A stretch of 64,000 nt of DNA from Psychrosphaera sp. B3R10 (GCF_018861025.1 NZ_JAHKQH010000040.1:166698-230697); one strand, 5' to 3'. Positions 38,291 through 47,203 are shown, counted from the first letter of the stretch. Translations and numbers: made by a program. Notes: a model not told the origin generated them from the sequence alone.

Positions 38291-38311
38291 TGAATGTTCC
38301 CGTTTTTAGCT

Positions 38312-38351
38312 AAACTAACAAACTAACAAACTAACAAACTAACAAACTAAC
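38312..38351. repeat. 8-bp tandem repeat, five copies
   Basis: Five perfect copies of AAACTAAC stand head to tail, 22 to 61 bases upstream of the permease start codon. Copy number changes by slippage would shift spacing in its promoter or leader by 8 bases. Repeats of this kind drive phase variation in other bacteria, but no variation can be seen from one sequence. Confidence 0.93.
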
Positions 38352-38419
38352 TGTTTTAATTGCAATATTTCGCTGACATTGGTTATCAGCAAACTGTAAA
38401 TAATCTTTTTCAGAAAAAT

Positions 38420-38444
38420 AAAAGGCACTCGATGAGTGCCTTTT
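38420..38444. terminator. Bidirectional rho-independent terminator
   Basis: Perfect 11-bp arms AAAAGGCACTC (38420-38430) and GAGTGCCTTTT (38434-38444) with a 3-base loop. It lies 20 bases beyond the stop of the phosphate-binding-like gene and ends the leftward porin operon. Confidence 0.92.
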
Positions 38445-38464
38445 AATACAGGAATGAAACACGT

Positions 38465-38884
38465 TTAAAACTTAGCTATCACTTTAACGTCACCGGTTAC
38501 TGATGCCGCGTCGATATAACCAATGATATTGGGATTCGAGCTTACGAGTCCGATAACTTCAGCGTCACTATTCAAAGCTTTCGGAGGTGTGCCTTTACCG
38601 GTAAAAACCAATTTTGACCAGTAGGCTTTTAATTGGCTACCGGATTTCTTAAGCACATTTTTATTAAACTCCTTGGTCTGTGCACTCGATTCACTCAAAT
38701 TTATCGGAACAGCTTGGTCGCCACCGGGAAAGGATTTTAATTTCCCTAAGAACAATCTGGAGATCGCATTTGAGTCAAGTTCTGCATTATTAGATGGATG
38801 CACAATAACAGCTATTTCAGCGAAACTTGCGGTTGATGCAAGCAGAGCAAAACAAGCAATGGATAATTTTAATAATTTTTTCAT
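38465..38884 (-). CDS. Small phosphate-binding-like periplasmic protein
   Basis: A 139-residue exported protein with a signal peptide cut near ASTASFAEIAV. The mature part resembles one lobe of a phosphate ABC-transporter substrate-binding protein (PstS-like, PBP_like_2): IAVIVHPSNNAELDSNAISRL, then FLGKLKSFPGG, and the C-terminal NIIGYIDA. It is less than half the length of PstS, and no ABC transporter genes are near. It starts 11 bases after the porin stop and has a good TTAGGAG ribosome site. The role may be binding or sensing of a phosphate-like anion together with the porin. Confidence 0.75.
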   Translation of the reverse strand: MKKLLKLSIACFALLASTASFAEIAVIVHPSNNAELDSNAISRLFLGKLKSFPGGDQAVPINLSESSAQTKEFNKNVLKKSGSQLKAYWSKLVFTGKGTPPKALNSDAEVIGLVSSNPNIIGYIDAASVTGDVKVIAKF

Positions 38885-38895
38885 GCTAATTACTC

Positions 38896-40059
38896 CTAAA
38901 AGACTAAGTCTAAACCGACAGACAAGGCACTCGCATCAGAAGTTTGTCTCTCTCTTTTGGTATAATCAAACTTTAATGCGGCGGAAGGGTGGAAGTTATA
39001 ACGAGCACCCACTGAAAAAACATCATTTTCTGTTTCTTGGCTTGTTAATGTTGCTTGATACGCAGCTCGCACGTCTATTGGACCACCACCTAGATTTAGG
39101 TCGGTGGGCAATCCGGCACTGTAGTCATCATCATTTTCATCCTTGCGGTGTTCAAATGAGATATACGGAGTCCATTCATCAAACCGATAAGCAAAAGAAA
39201 TGTAATATTGATTTTGTGTCGCGATAAGCGTGTCTTCAACTTCTACTCGGGTAAATTCTGAATCTATCAAGAAGTTTTCATAATCGATAGATACGCCTAT
39301 TCCCAAAAAGGAACCATCATCTTCTTCAATTAAAAGGCCATTGGCTGCATCGGTTGCACCAATCGCCCCGAGCAATCCAACAAATTGGTTTAACTGCTGA
39401 GTTGGGTCCGGATCGTTAACAAAGCTTATTGAAGCATCTGCCTGCATATAAACGGCCCTAGCGGTCAACCAATAGTTGCCAACCGTCCAGTTAATACCAT
39501 ACATATTACTAAGCTTTGCAGGGTCGTCATCACTTAAAACATTCACGCTGCCTTCAAAAGACCCAACAATTAATTGTAAGCTAGAATCCCACTCTCCCAT
39601 CGTGCTGGTATAGAGCAAGCTTGCTCCGTCATAGGTAGAAAACGTTAAGTTATAAACACTTTTTGGCGGACGAACCCAAGTGTAGGCATAACCTACATCA
39701 AGGTAGTCAGAATAACGATAAAATGGGATCCGCATTCGTCCAACACTTAATTGGGTAGAATCTGAAATTGCGTAACTAAAGTACGCCCATTCAAATGTTG
39801 CATCATAGTCGTTTTCTCCACGAGCAATAATTTGAGATGTCGCTGAGAGTCCGTCACCTAAGTCTGATGAGACTTGCAGTGCAAATAGACTTTCAGGCTT
39901 AAATGACAATGTATCATCGTAACCATATAAAGATTTGTCCTCGTCCATGGATGTACCTGCAACAATAGAAGCAAAGCCGTTAATTCGCACTTCTGCCTGA
40001 CTGGATAGTGAACTTATCGCCAATGCAGTCGCCGTTATAAATTTTACAGAGTTATTCAT
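38896..40059 (-). CDS. Outer-membrane porin-like protein
   Basis: A 387-residue protein with a signal peptide cut near SSLSSQAEVRI. The mature part is rich in short amphipathic strands and aromatic residues (TFEWAYFSYAI, ISFAYRFDEWTPYISFEH), starts with VRINGFAS as porins often do, and ends in LDLVF with C-terminal phenylalanine. These features indicate a 16-18-strand barrel. No charged constriction loop can be identified by eye. It is the first gene of a two-gene operon with the small phosphate-binding-like protein. Substrate specificity is unknown. Confidence 0.8.
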   Translation of the reverse strand: MNNSVKFITATALAISSLSSQAEVRINGFASIVAGTSMDEDKSLYGYDDTLSFKPESLFALQVSSDLGDGLSATSQIIARGENDYDATFEWAYFSYAISDSTQLSVGRMRIPFYRYSDYLDVGYAYTWVRPPKSVYNLTFSTYDGASLLYTSTMGEWDSSLQLIVGSFEGSVNVLSDDDPAKLSNMYGINWTVGNYWLTARAVYMQADASISFVNDPDPTQQLNQFVGLLGAIGATDAANGLLIEEDDGSFLGIGVSIDYENFLIDSEFTRVEVEDTLIATQNQYYISFAYRFDEWTPYISFEHRKDENDDDYSAGLPTDLNLGGGPIDVRAAYQATLTSQETENDVFSVGARYNFHPSAALKFDYTKRERQTSDASALSVGLDLVF

Positions 40060-40351
40060 TATTAGTTACCTAATGTTAATAGTTAGCTAATGGCCAACAG
40101 ACAATCTATCTGTGCCTAATTAAGTCAAGACTACTATTTATTATTATTCAAGAAATTAGATCGAAATTGTTAAGTGGCTGTTATTTTTTAGGGCTATAGT
40201 TTAACTGGGAGTCAGTTCCATCTGGGTGATTAGGTATTTTCCTACTTGTTATATTAGTAAAATCTAATATAATGGTTGGTATAGTCTAAATTTATTATGC
40301 GTTAATGATATTTACTGTCATTAATATGGATTTACAGAGCTGAGGTTTGCA
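40060..40351. promoter_or_regulatory. Porin/RND divergent control region with two inverted repeats
   Basis: This 292-base region separates the porin operon (leftward) from the RND efflux operon (rightward). It holds TTATATTAG-TAAAAT-CTAATATAA (40249-40272), a perfect 9-bp dyad, and TTAATGA-N9-TCATTAA (40302-40324), a perfect 7-bp dyad. Both are suitable operators. No regulator gene adjoins the operon, so the binding protein must be encoded elsewhere. Confidence 0.5.
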
Positions 40352-41383
40352 ATGAAAGTATTAACGTCGTTAGGGTTAGTTTGGATTTTATTAAGTCATT
40401 CGACATGGGCTACGGAGATCCAAACATCACTGGTCGCTGAGATAACGGTTCCTAATTTACAAATGGTGGATGGGTCCATTGAAGCAATTAATCAGTCAAC
40501 AATTAAGGCATTAGTAAACGCTAAAGTCACTGCGATTCATGTTGACGTTGACGATTATGTTGCGGAAAACACCTTGCTTGTCGAATTAGATGATACTGAA
40601 ATTCGAGCCAACTTAGCACAGGCTGTTGCCGGTGTTAACATAGCTGAAGCTGCATTAATTCAAGCACAATCAGAACTAAAGCGGTTGCAAGATCTAAAAG
40701 ACAGCAGCTTTGTAAGTGAGAGTGCATTGACTGCAGCACAGGCCAACAAGGACAAAGCGTTTGGTCAATTACAGTTTTATCAAGCTCAAGTCGACGAATC
40801 AAACTTGAGATTGTCCTACACCAAAATCATTGCGCCTTATTCTGGAGTAGTTGTTGCTCGGCATATTGAAGCCGGTGAAACGGCATTAGTCGGCTCGCCA
40901 TTGTTGACAGGTTTTTCTATCGACCAAAACCGAGTTGTTGCGCAAGTGCCACAGCGGTTAATTGAATACATTGAAGACAGTAAGCAAATTTGGGTTCAGC
41001 AAGCAAACAAGTCTTGGATAGCGCTTAGTGATCCTATAATTGCCCCGAGCGCCAACAAATATAACCATACTGTTTTGGTTCGCGCCAATATCAGTAAGCA
41101 AGAATTTTCGATGAGACCTGGTAGTTTTATCAAAGTTGGCGTGGATATCGGGCCAAAAAAAATGATCACGATTCCTTCCTCTTCTGTTGTTTATCAAGGG
41201 GATCTCGTAGCGGTGTTTGTTAAGCAGTCTAACGGCTTTACTCTTCGTCAAATAAGAGTTGGCAAAAATCATGATGGAAAACTAGAAGTGATTTCTGGAT
41301 TAGTTACCGGCGATATTGTTGCAACAAATGGCTCATCTGCCTTGTCTGCGCCACTGCAGAAAACCAATTTGTCTGGTCAGTAG
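40352..41383 (+). CDS. RND efflux periplasmic adaptor (membrane fusion protein)
   Basis: A 343-residue HlyD/AcrA-type adaptor. It has a cleavable signal peptide (ending near HSTWA), not a lipobox. The order is typical: a split lipoyl domain (GSIEAINQSTIKALVNAKVT and APYSGVVVARHIEAGE), a helical hairpin between them (residues about 90-150), then beta-barrel and membrane-proximal domains. It bridges the RND pump encoded 9 bases downstream to an outer-membrane channel. No TolC-like gene is present, so the channel must come from elsewhere. Preceded by GAGG. Confidence 0.9.
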   Translation: MKVLTSLGLVWILLSHSTWATEIQTSLVAEITVPNLQMVDGSIEAINQSTIKALVNAKVTAIHVDVDDYVAENTLLVELDDTEIRANLAQAVAGVNIAEAALIQAQSELKRLQDLKDSSFVSESALTAAQANKDKAFGQLQFYQAQVDESNLRLSYTKIIAPYSGVVVARHIEAGETALVGSPLLTGFSIDQNRVVAQVPQRLIEYIEDSKQIWVQQANKSWIALSDPIIAPSANKYNHTVLVRANISKQEFSMRPGSFIKVGVDIGPKKMITIPSSSVVYQGDLVAVFVKQSNGFTLRQIRVGKNHDGKLEVISGLVTGDIVATNGSSALSAPLQKTNLSGQ

Positions 41384-41392
41384 GAGGACAAC

Positions 41393-44300
41393 ATGAAAGA
41401 CAAAATGGGCATTTCAGGCCGAGTTGCAAAGTTAGCACAAAATAATCCAATAACACCTATCGTCGCATTGTTAATCGTGATCTTAGGGGTTGTGGCGATA
41501 CTCATTACGCCAAAAGAAGAAGATCCTCAAATTGATGTCACTATGGTCGACGTTTATCTATCGGCACCGGGATACAGTGCGCGTGAAGTAGAAACGCTCA
41601 TTTCTACAAAAGCTGAAAACGCGATGGCGCAGATCGCTGGTGTTGACCACGTATATAGCACATCTATGGCAGACAACGCTGTGATTACCGTACAATTTAA
41701 AGTCGGTATTAAACGCCAAGAAGCGTTGGTTAAGTCATGGAATCAAGTGATGACCGAGTTACATTGGCCTGCTTCACTTAATATTAATCCGCCAGTAGTA
41801 AGAGCCCGTGGCATAAATGACGTCCCGATTTTGTCATTAACCTTATTTAGTAATGATTTAACAACCAATCAAAATGACCTAGGGCATATTGCCAATACTG
41901 TCGCTCAAGTCTTGCAGCGTGTGCCAGGCAGTCGCAATATTAAAGTCAGTGGTGGTAGCTCGTCAGTCGTAAAAGTGGTTTTTGACCCGGTTAAAGCGGC
42001 GGGGCACCAAATAGATATATCTACGGTAATTGCGGCAATACAACAATTTTCTGGCCGTCAGGGATTGATCCCAATTCAGACAGACGCGAGACAAGTGCAG
42101 GTTGAGTTAGGTCAGCATTTTAATCATGTAGATGACGTCGCCGGTTTAGTGGTGAGTCAACTAGATGGTCATCTGGTATTACTTAAAGACATTGCATCGG
42201 TGAGTTTAACGGTTGGTAAACCCAATCAATATGTACAGTTTGGGCACGGTGGTGGTTCAACGGATGTTAACCAACTCAATACCGCGGTTAGCATTAGTAT
42301 CGCCAAGCAAGAAGGTGAAAATGCAATAGATGTGGCCAATGCGGTCTTGCTCACAATAGAGGATTTAAAAGGTCGTATTATCCCAGACAGCGTTACAGTA
42401 AATGTGTCGCGAAATAGTGGCTTTACCGCACAGCAAAAAGCCAATAAGCTAATTCAAAAGCTATTATTTGCGACCTTAGCGGTGGTTGTTTTAGTCTTTT
42501 TAACCTTAGGGAAACGAGCTGCGTTAATTGTAGGCGTTGCGGTTGGTCTAACATTATTAATTACTTTATTTTCATCTTGGGTGTGGGGCTTTACACTTAA
42601 TCGAATATCCCTGTTTGCTCTCATATTTTCTATCGGGATCTTAGTCGACGACGCCATTGTTGTTATTGAAAACATACATCGACGTCAACAATTGTTCCCC
42701 ATGGAACCTTTAAAGGTGCTCATTCCAAAAGCCATTGACGAAGTCGGTAGCTCTACGATCTTAGCAACATTTACAGTTATGGCTGCGCTTATACCTATGG
42801 CGTTTGTGTCTGGTTTAATGGGCCCTTATATGAGTCCTATTCCAATTAATGCCAGTACAGGAATGTTGTTATCGCTTATTATCGCATTCACCATTACGCC
42901 TTGGCTCGCACTGCGTTGGTTTAAATCTGACGCGCCTAGTGACGATGCAATCCCAGATAGTGAAGAAACTTCGGAAGAACATAAAGCAAGCGGACATGAA
43001 GAACATGATCGAATTGGTTTATTCGCCTCCAACATTTTGTCGCTATTTGTTAGCCATAAACGCGCGTTGCGCAACCAATGGTTGCTATTTGTCGGCATAG
43101 TGAGCTTGATGTTTGTGGTGATGATTTTACCAGTCGGAGGCCAAGTATTATTAAAAATGTTGCCGTTTGACAACAAATCAAGTTTGTCCGTCGTTGTTGA
43201 TATGCCGGAAGGCACAACGCTGGAAGATACTTTAAGTGCACTGCAACAATTGTCAGATCCATTAAGAAAGGCCCCAGTGGTGGTTGATTTTCAGTTATAT
43301 GCCGGTGTGAACGCGCCTATCGATTTTAATGGTTTAGTGCGTCAATATTATCTTCGCCAACAACCGCATTTAGGTGAAATTAATATCAATATTCTTGATA
43401 AAGGCCAACGAGATTTGGGCAGTCATGATATTGCAAAATTATTGCGAGCCACTTTGTTACCAATAGCGACAAAGCTTGGTGCGAATATTAAAATTGTTGA
43501 ACAACCTTCTGGGCCTCCAACATTAGCCCCGTTGGTTGCTGAAGTTTACGGACCAGACGCAGAGCGTCGACGTGAAACGGCGACTAAGTTAGAACGAGTT
43601 TTAGCCAATACACCTGAAATTGTCGATACGGATACGAGTATTGCCGCACCGCATGTCAGATTAAAGATAGTAGTCGATAATTCTAAAGCTCAGTATTTTG
43701 GTATTACAAAACAGCAAATACAATCAGTACTAGGCCTTCTTTTAACAGAACAACCTGTGGCGTATTTGCATGACCAACCAGGGATTACGGCAATTCCAAT
43801 TATTGTGTCAACGGGTGATAGTTATCTGACAGACCGCGATCGCTGGCTGAATACTAAAATTCAACTGCCAAATGGTGAAAGTGTTGTTATCGGTGAATTC
43901 ATCGAGCTTGTCGAAGTGAACGACGAAGGCGCTATTTACCACAAAGATATGCGTCCCGTGATTTATGTTGTAGCGGATATGGCTGGAGAAACAGACAGCC
44001 CGCTTTACGGTATGTTTGCAGCGCAGGCAAACTTTGATGAGCAAAATGGTGAAACTAATTGGCTATACACCCAAGCACCACAGCAAGCCTATCGCGAAGC
44101 GATCAAGTGGGATGGTGAATGGAAAATTACCTATGAAACGTTTAGGGATATGGGAATCGCGTATTCTGTCGGTCTGGTGCTTATATACTTGCTCATCGTC
44201 GCGCAGTTCAAAAATTATATGATGCCATTGATTATCATGGCACCCATTCCGCTAACAGTTATTGGTATTTTCCCAGGGCACTGGTTAATGGCGGCAAAAT

Positions 44301-44626
44301 TTACAGCGCCTTCAATGATCGGCATGATAGCCCTTGCTGGTATTATTGTTCGGAATTCTATTTTGCTGGTGGACTTTATTGAGTCTCAAATTGAACAGGG
44401 AGTGGCCCTGCAACAAGCGGTAATTATGTCAGCTCAAATGCGCGCACGACCAATTATATTAACCGCACTTGCGGCGATGATTGGTGCAACGTTTATCGTA
44501 TCGGATCCTATTTTTAAAGGGTTAGCTGTATCATTGATTTTTGGTATCGCTGTATCGTCGATATTAACGTTAATCGTTATTCCGGTTGCCTATTACCGAA
44601 ATGCGTTAAAAAAACACGCCGTTTAA
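41393..44626 (+). CDS. RND-family efflux permease
   Basis: A 1077-residue inner-membrane proton-driven exporter. The N-terminal helix starts NNPITPIVALLIVILGV, followed by the pore domain motif YLSAPGYSAREVE. The RND TM4 signature is GILVDDAIVVIENIH, and the repeated halves give about 12 membrane segments with two large periplasmic loops. An acidic, histidine-bearing insertion of about 35 residues (near residues 515-550, EETSEEHKASGHEEHD) lies in the central cytoplasmic loop between the two halves. It is of the general hydrophobe/amphiphile efflux type, not clearly a metal exporter. The substrate is unknown. Confidence 0.92.
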   Translation: MKDKMGISGRVAKLAQNNPITPIVALLIVILGVVAILITPKEEDPQIDVTMVDVYLSAPGYSAREVETLISTKAENAMAQIAGVDHVYSTSMADNAVITVQFKVGIKRQEALVKSWNQVMTELHWPASLNINPPVVRARGINDVPILSLTLFSNDLTTNQNDLGHIANTVAQVLQRVPGSRNIKVSGGSSSVVKVVFDPVKAAGHQIDISTVIAAIQQFSGRQGLIPIQTDARQVQVELGQHFNHVDDVAGLVVSQLDGHLVLLKDIASVSLTVGKPNQYVQFGHGGGSTDVNQLNTAVSISIAKQEGENAIDVANAVLLTIEDLKGRIIPDSVTVNVSRNSGFTAQQKANKLIQKLLFATLAVVVLVFLTLGKRAALIVGVAVGLTLLITLFSSWVWGFTLNRISLFALIFSIGILVDDAIVVIENIHRRQQLFPMEPLKVLIPKAIDEVGSSTILATFTVMAALIPMAFVSGLMGPYMSPIPINASTGMLLSLIIAFTITPWLALRWFKSDAPSDDAIPDSEETSEEHKASGHEEHDRIGLFASNILSLFVSHKRALRNQWLLFVGIVSLMFVVMILPVGGQVLLKMLPFDNKSSLSVVVDMPEGTTLEDTLSALQQLSDPLRKAPVVVDFQLYAGVNAPIDFNGLVRQYYLRQQPHLGEININILDKGQRDLGSHDIAKLLRATLLPIATKLGANIKIVEQPSGPPTLAPLVAEVYGPDAERRRETATKLERVLANTPEIVDTDTSIAAPHVRLKIVVDNSKAQYFGITKQQIQSVLGLLLTEQPVAYLHDQPGITAIPIIVSTGDSYLTDRDRWLNTKIQLPNGESVVIGEFIELVEVNDEGAIYHKDMRPVIYVVADMAGETDSPLYGMFAAQANFDEQNGETNWLYTQAPQQAYREAIKWDGEWKITYETFRDMGIAYSVGLVLIYLLIVAQFKNYMMPLIIMAPIPLTVIGIFPGHWLMAAKFTAPSMIGMIALAGIIVRNSILLVDFIESQIEQGVALQQAVIMSAQMRARPIILTALAAMIGATFIVSDPIFKGLAVSLIFGIAVSSILTLIVIPVAYYRNALKKHAV

Positions 44627-44680
44627 GACCGCAAACTATCAAACGCTCAATATATGAATGATGAGCGAGACTCATGGACT

Positions 44681-44717
44681 ACAGAGGGAAGTTACTCGTG
44701 CTTCCCTCTGTTTATTC
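44681..44717 (+). terminator. Rho-independent terminator of the RND operon
   Basis: Perfect 11-bp arms ACAGAGGGAAG (44681-44691) and CTTCCCTCTGT (44701-44711) with a 9-base loop, followed by TTATTCT. It lies 55 bases beyond the permease stop. Confidence 0.9.
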
Positions 44718-44779
44718 TCATGCAGTTATCCCAATCCTCACCTTTTGCAAAAAAAATTAAATAAATTAAAACTATCTGC

Positions 44780-44807
44780 AAACTTGCATCGACTATTAAG
44801 ATGAGAC
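44780..44807 (+). promoter_or_regulatory. Candidate ECF-type promoter ahead of the sigma gene
   Basis: AAACTT (44780-44785), a 16-base spacer and TGAGAC (44802-44807) partly resemble the RpoE-type pattern (GAACTT, 16 bases, TCTGA). The -35 is good and the -10 is poor. ECF sigma factors commonly direct their own operon, so an autoregulated promoter would be expected here. This is a weak call. Confidence 0.3.
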
Positions 44808-44854
44808 AAAGCGATGGTTTATATCAATGACATTTAATAATTTGCGAGGGCGAT

Positions 44855-45415
44855 TTGTCACTATTTCAACAAACAGACGATAAGTTGATCGAGAAAGCCC
44901 TCAAAGGCAACCAATCGGCATGGCGTAAGTTAGTCGATAGATACGAAAAAAATGTCTATCTCTACGCACTTCGTATGACGAGTAATCAACATGATGCAAT
45001 GGATGTAATGCAGGAAACATTTATTTCTGTGTGCCGCAGTTTATCTGACTTTCGTGGAGACAGCAGCTTTAAGACCTGGGTGCTTAAAATAGCTCACTTT
45101 CGTTGCATCGAGTTTTACCGCCGTCGGAAATGGTTTGCTGACGAAAGCGAATTGCAGCACATGGACGCCGAGCCTGAACATAGCTGTCCTGAATTGGCTT
45201 TGGGGAATTCTCAGTCGCGAAAACAGCTATTGACCGTAATGAAATCATTGCCATTTGAACAGAAATTAATCGTTGAGCTAAAGGTATTTCAAAGCCAAAC
45301 GTTTGACACTATTGGCCAACAACTCGGGGTTTCGACCAACACAGTGAAATCGCGTTTTTATACTGCATTAGATAAATTAAAAGTGTTACTGGAGGACTCG
45401 TATGACGCAGCCTGA
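44855..45415 (+). CDS. ECF-family RNA polymerase sigma factor
   Basis: A 186-residue extracytoplasmic-function sigma factor. Region 2 is seen in RMTSNQHDAMDVMQETFISV followed by DFRGDSSFKTWVLKIA, and region 4 in LPFEQKLIVELKVFQSQTFD and STNTVKSRFYTALDKL. Regions 1 and 3 are absent as expected. The start codon is TTG with GAGGG upstream (44848-44852 area). It overlaps the next gene by 14 bases, which is the classic sigma/anti-sigma arrangement. The regulon is unknown, but the downstream secreted protein suggests an envelope signal. Confidence 0.92.
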   Translation: MSLFQQTDDKLIEKALKGNQSAWRKLVDRYEKNVYLYALRMTSNQHDAMDVMQETFISVCRSLSDFRGDSSFKTWVLKIAHFRCIEFYRRRKWFADESELQHMDAEPEHSCPELALGNSQSRKQLLTVMKSLPFEQKLIVELKVFQSQTFDTIGQQLGVSTNTVKSRFYTALDKLKVLLEDSYDAA

Positions 45416-46088
45416 AGAAGCAAATTTAGCCGAACTATTTGATTATTGGTTGGAAGGCAAGACATTGACCTCTGACCAACTGGCCAGTCTGAAACAAGCG
45501 CCTTTGTGGTCGCAACGAATGGCTGTGCATAACGAGATGCTTGAGATGGCTGACAATCTGTCAGAGTCGGTCGATGTACCAAAGTGGCGTAAGGACAAAG
45601 GTTTTGACCAATATTTGGCAAAACCGTCGTGGTGGCAACGTCAAGGGACGTCACTTGTTGCGCTTAGCTTTTCAATATTTGCCTGTCTTATTATGTTATT
45701 TGATGTGCGTTTAGTTAATACCAGTAATGGTCAAGAATTGGTGATAAATGACCAATCTCAACAGGCCTGGTTGGAACAGCAGTTTGTCCAATTGGCCGAG
45801 AAAAATAATGAAGTTATTAATGCCAGAATGGATGATTTAAGCCTAAAGCAACAAAATGATACGGCACAACTGGCAAGTTATCTGGTTGCAAATAGCCGCC
45901 TTGAGCGTAAAGAAGACATAGAAGATGTGGTTCGGGTCATTCAACAACAAAGACAGGACGACATGCGCTATTTGCGACAACAGTTTAGTGATGTGAATTA
46001 CAACATCCGCCTGGCGTCACAGCAAAACGAACGAAATTTAAGAAAGTCTGACTATAACGACGCGTCAGAACAGCAAGTAACCGAGTAG
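45402..46088 (+). CDS. Probable anti-sigma factor, single-pass membrane protein
   Basis: A 228-residue protein with one transmembrane segment at about residues 82-102 (SLVALSFSIFACLIMLFDV). The N-terminal 80 residues are cytoplasmic, include a helical acidic region (LAELFDYWLEGKTLTSDQ) like many anti-sigma domains, but have no HxxxCxxC zinc motif. The periplasmic part is a glutamine-rich helical region (about 110 residues) that should form a coiled coil. It overlaps the ECF sigma gene, so the role follows from context plus topology. No known anti-sigma family is recognised. Confidence 0.7.
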   Translation: MTQPEEANLAELFDYWLEGKTLTSDQLASLKQAPLWSQRMAVHNEMLEMADNLSESVDVPKWRKDKGFDQYLAKPSWWQRQGTSLVALSFSIFACLIMLFDVRLVNTSNGQELVINDQSQQAWLEQQFVQLAEKNNEVINARMDDLSLKQQNDTAQLASYLVANSRLERKEDIEDVVRVIQQQRQDDMRYLRQQFSDVNYNIRLASQQNERNLRKSDYNDASEQQVTE

Positions 46089-46143
46089 GCATTGAGGTAA
46101 ACCATCGCTTATTTACCTTAATTATTTAGAAACGGAAATGATC

Positions 46144-47145
46144 ATGAAAAAACAAAATAAACTTTTGCAAAAAGCCACGTTAGCAAGTCTGTTATTAGGT
46201 CTAAGTTTTAGCTCAGCAGTTCAAGCACAGGACTTGTCTGAGAAAAAATTGAAAAGTGTGAAACGTGACCTAAACATCATGACCACGATTATTAAAACCG
46301 CCATCAATGGTAATGAAAATAGTCGTAACAGTCGCAGTCACCGCAGCAGTGACGTGGAGGGTATATATCTGGCAAACCAAGGAATGGTATTTACCATAGG
46401 GTCTCGCCATGGGGTGAGTTATAGCTTTAGTAGGGGTCATCATAGTGTTGCGCCAATTGCTCCTGTACCGCCAATTCCACCCATTATTAGAAGTAGCGCA
46501 CCTTTATCAGAAGATGACGTCGATAGGATTGAAGAGTCAACGATGGAAGCGGTAGAGTTGGCAATGGATATGGCGGAAGTTCAAATGGAGTTTTATTCTG
46601 AAATGGATTGGTCTCATCGTTCGAGCCAAGAGCGCAGTGAAGGTCGTGCGGAACAAAACGAATTGGAAAAACAACGCCGAGAATTGGAACGAGAAGCCCG
46701 TAAACTGGAGCGAAACGTACGTGATATTGAACGAAAAATACGTGACGCTGAGTATCAACAAGAACTTAACGCAAGTGCTGACAATAAAAAGAAAATCGCT
46801 AAGTTAGAAGCCGAAATGAAACAACAGTCTGAAAACTTGACCAACGTCGCAAAAGAAATCAGCAGTAAGGCTGAATTACTTCAAAAAAAGGCAAGTGAGA
46901 TGCGCGAAAAACAGATCGCACAACTTAATGCTCGCATTAAAGTAACTGAAACCGCGATAAGTCAGGCGGTCTGTGATTTTGGTGGAGGGTTGCGGTCATT
47001 AGCCAAAGGTGAACACATCACATTTAATCTAAAAGGACGCAGCGACCGCTTGTACATATTTGATATGCCATCAATATATAAATGTGCAGATGGTGATATT
47101 ACGGCGACTGATTTGTTAACCAAAGCAGTGCAATACAGTCTTTAA
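46144..47145 (+). CDS. Secreted coiled-coil protein of the sigma operon
   Basis: A 333-residue exported protein with a signal peptide cut near SSAVQAQDLS. After a serine/histidine-rich region and a proline-rich PIAPVPPIPPII (residues about 100-112) comes a strongly charged coiled coil (residues about 165-280, with LEKQRRELEREARKLERN). The C-terminal 60 residues contain two cysteines and a beta-like segment (HITFNLKGRSDRLYIFDM). No known family is recognised. A GGA at 46134-46136 supports the ATG at 46144 rather than 46138. It follows the anti-sigma gene by 55 bases and may be the main product of this module. Confidence 0.7.
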   Translation: MKKQNKLLQKATLASLLLGLSFSSAVQAQDLSEKKLKSVKRDLNIMTTIIKTAINGNENSRNSRSHRSSDVEGIYLANQGMVFTIGSRHGVSYSFSRGHHSVAPIAPVPPIPPIIRSSAPLSEDDVDRIEESTMEAVELAMDMAEVQMEFYSEMDWSHRSSQERSEGRAEQNELEKQRRELEREARKLERNVRDIERKIRDAEYQQELNASADNKKKIAKLEAEMKQQSENLTNVAKEISSKAELLQKKASEMREKQIAQLNARIKVTETAISQAVCDFGGGLRSLAKGEHITFNLKGRSDRLYIFDMPSIYKCADGDITATDLLTKAVQYSL

Positions 47146-47152
47146 AACTAAG

Positions 47153-47185
47153 ATTCAGTAGGGAGCACAAAACTCCCTACTGAAT
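47153..47185. terminator. Hairpin between convergent genes
   Basis: Perfect 13-bp arms ATTCAGTAGGGAG (47153-47165) and CTCCCTACTGAAT (47173-47185) with a 7-base loop. No T-run follows, but the strength and convergent setting suit a bidirectional terminator. Confidence 0.72.
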
Positions 47186-47203
47186 GGATTATATCGCTTA
47201 GTT

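Noticed and set aside
38312..38351. CRISPR array
   Set aside because: The repeat is a simple 8-bp tandem unit with no spacers, and no cas gene is present.
38896..39227. Open frame on the plus strand opposite the porin (part of 38673-39227)
   Set aside because: It runs antisense across the porin and the small periplasmic protein, both with signal peptides and good ribosome sites. It is a shadow frame.
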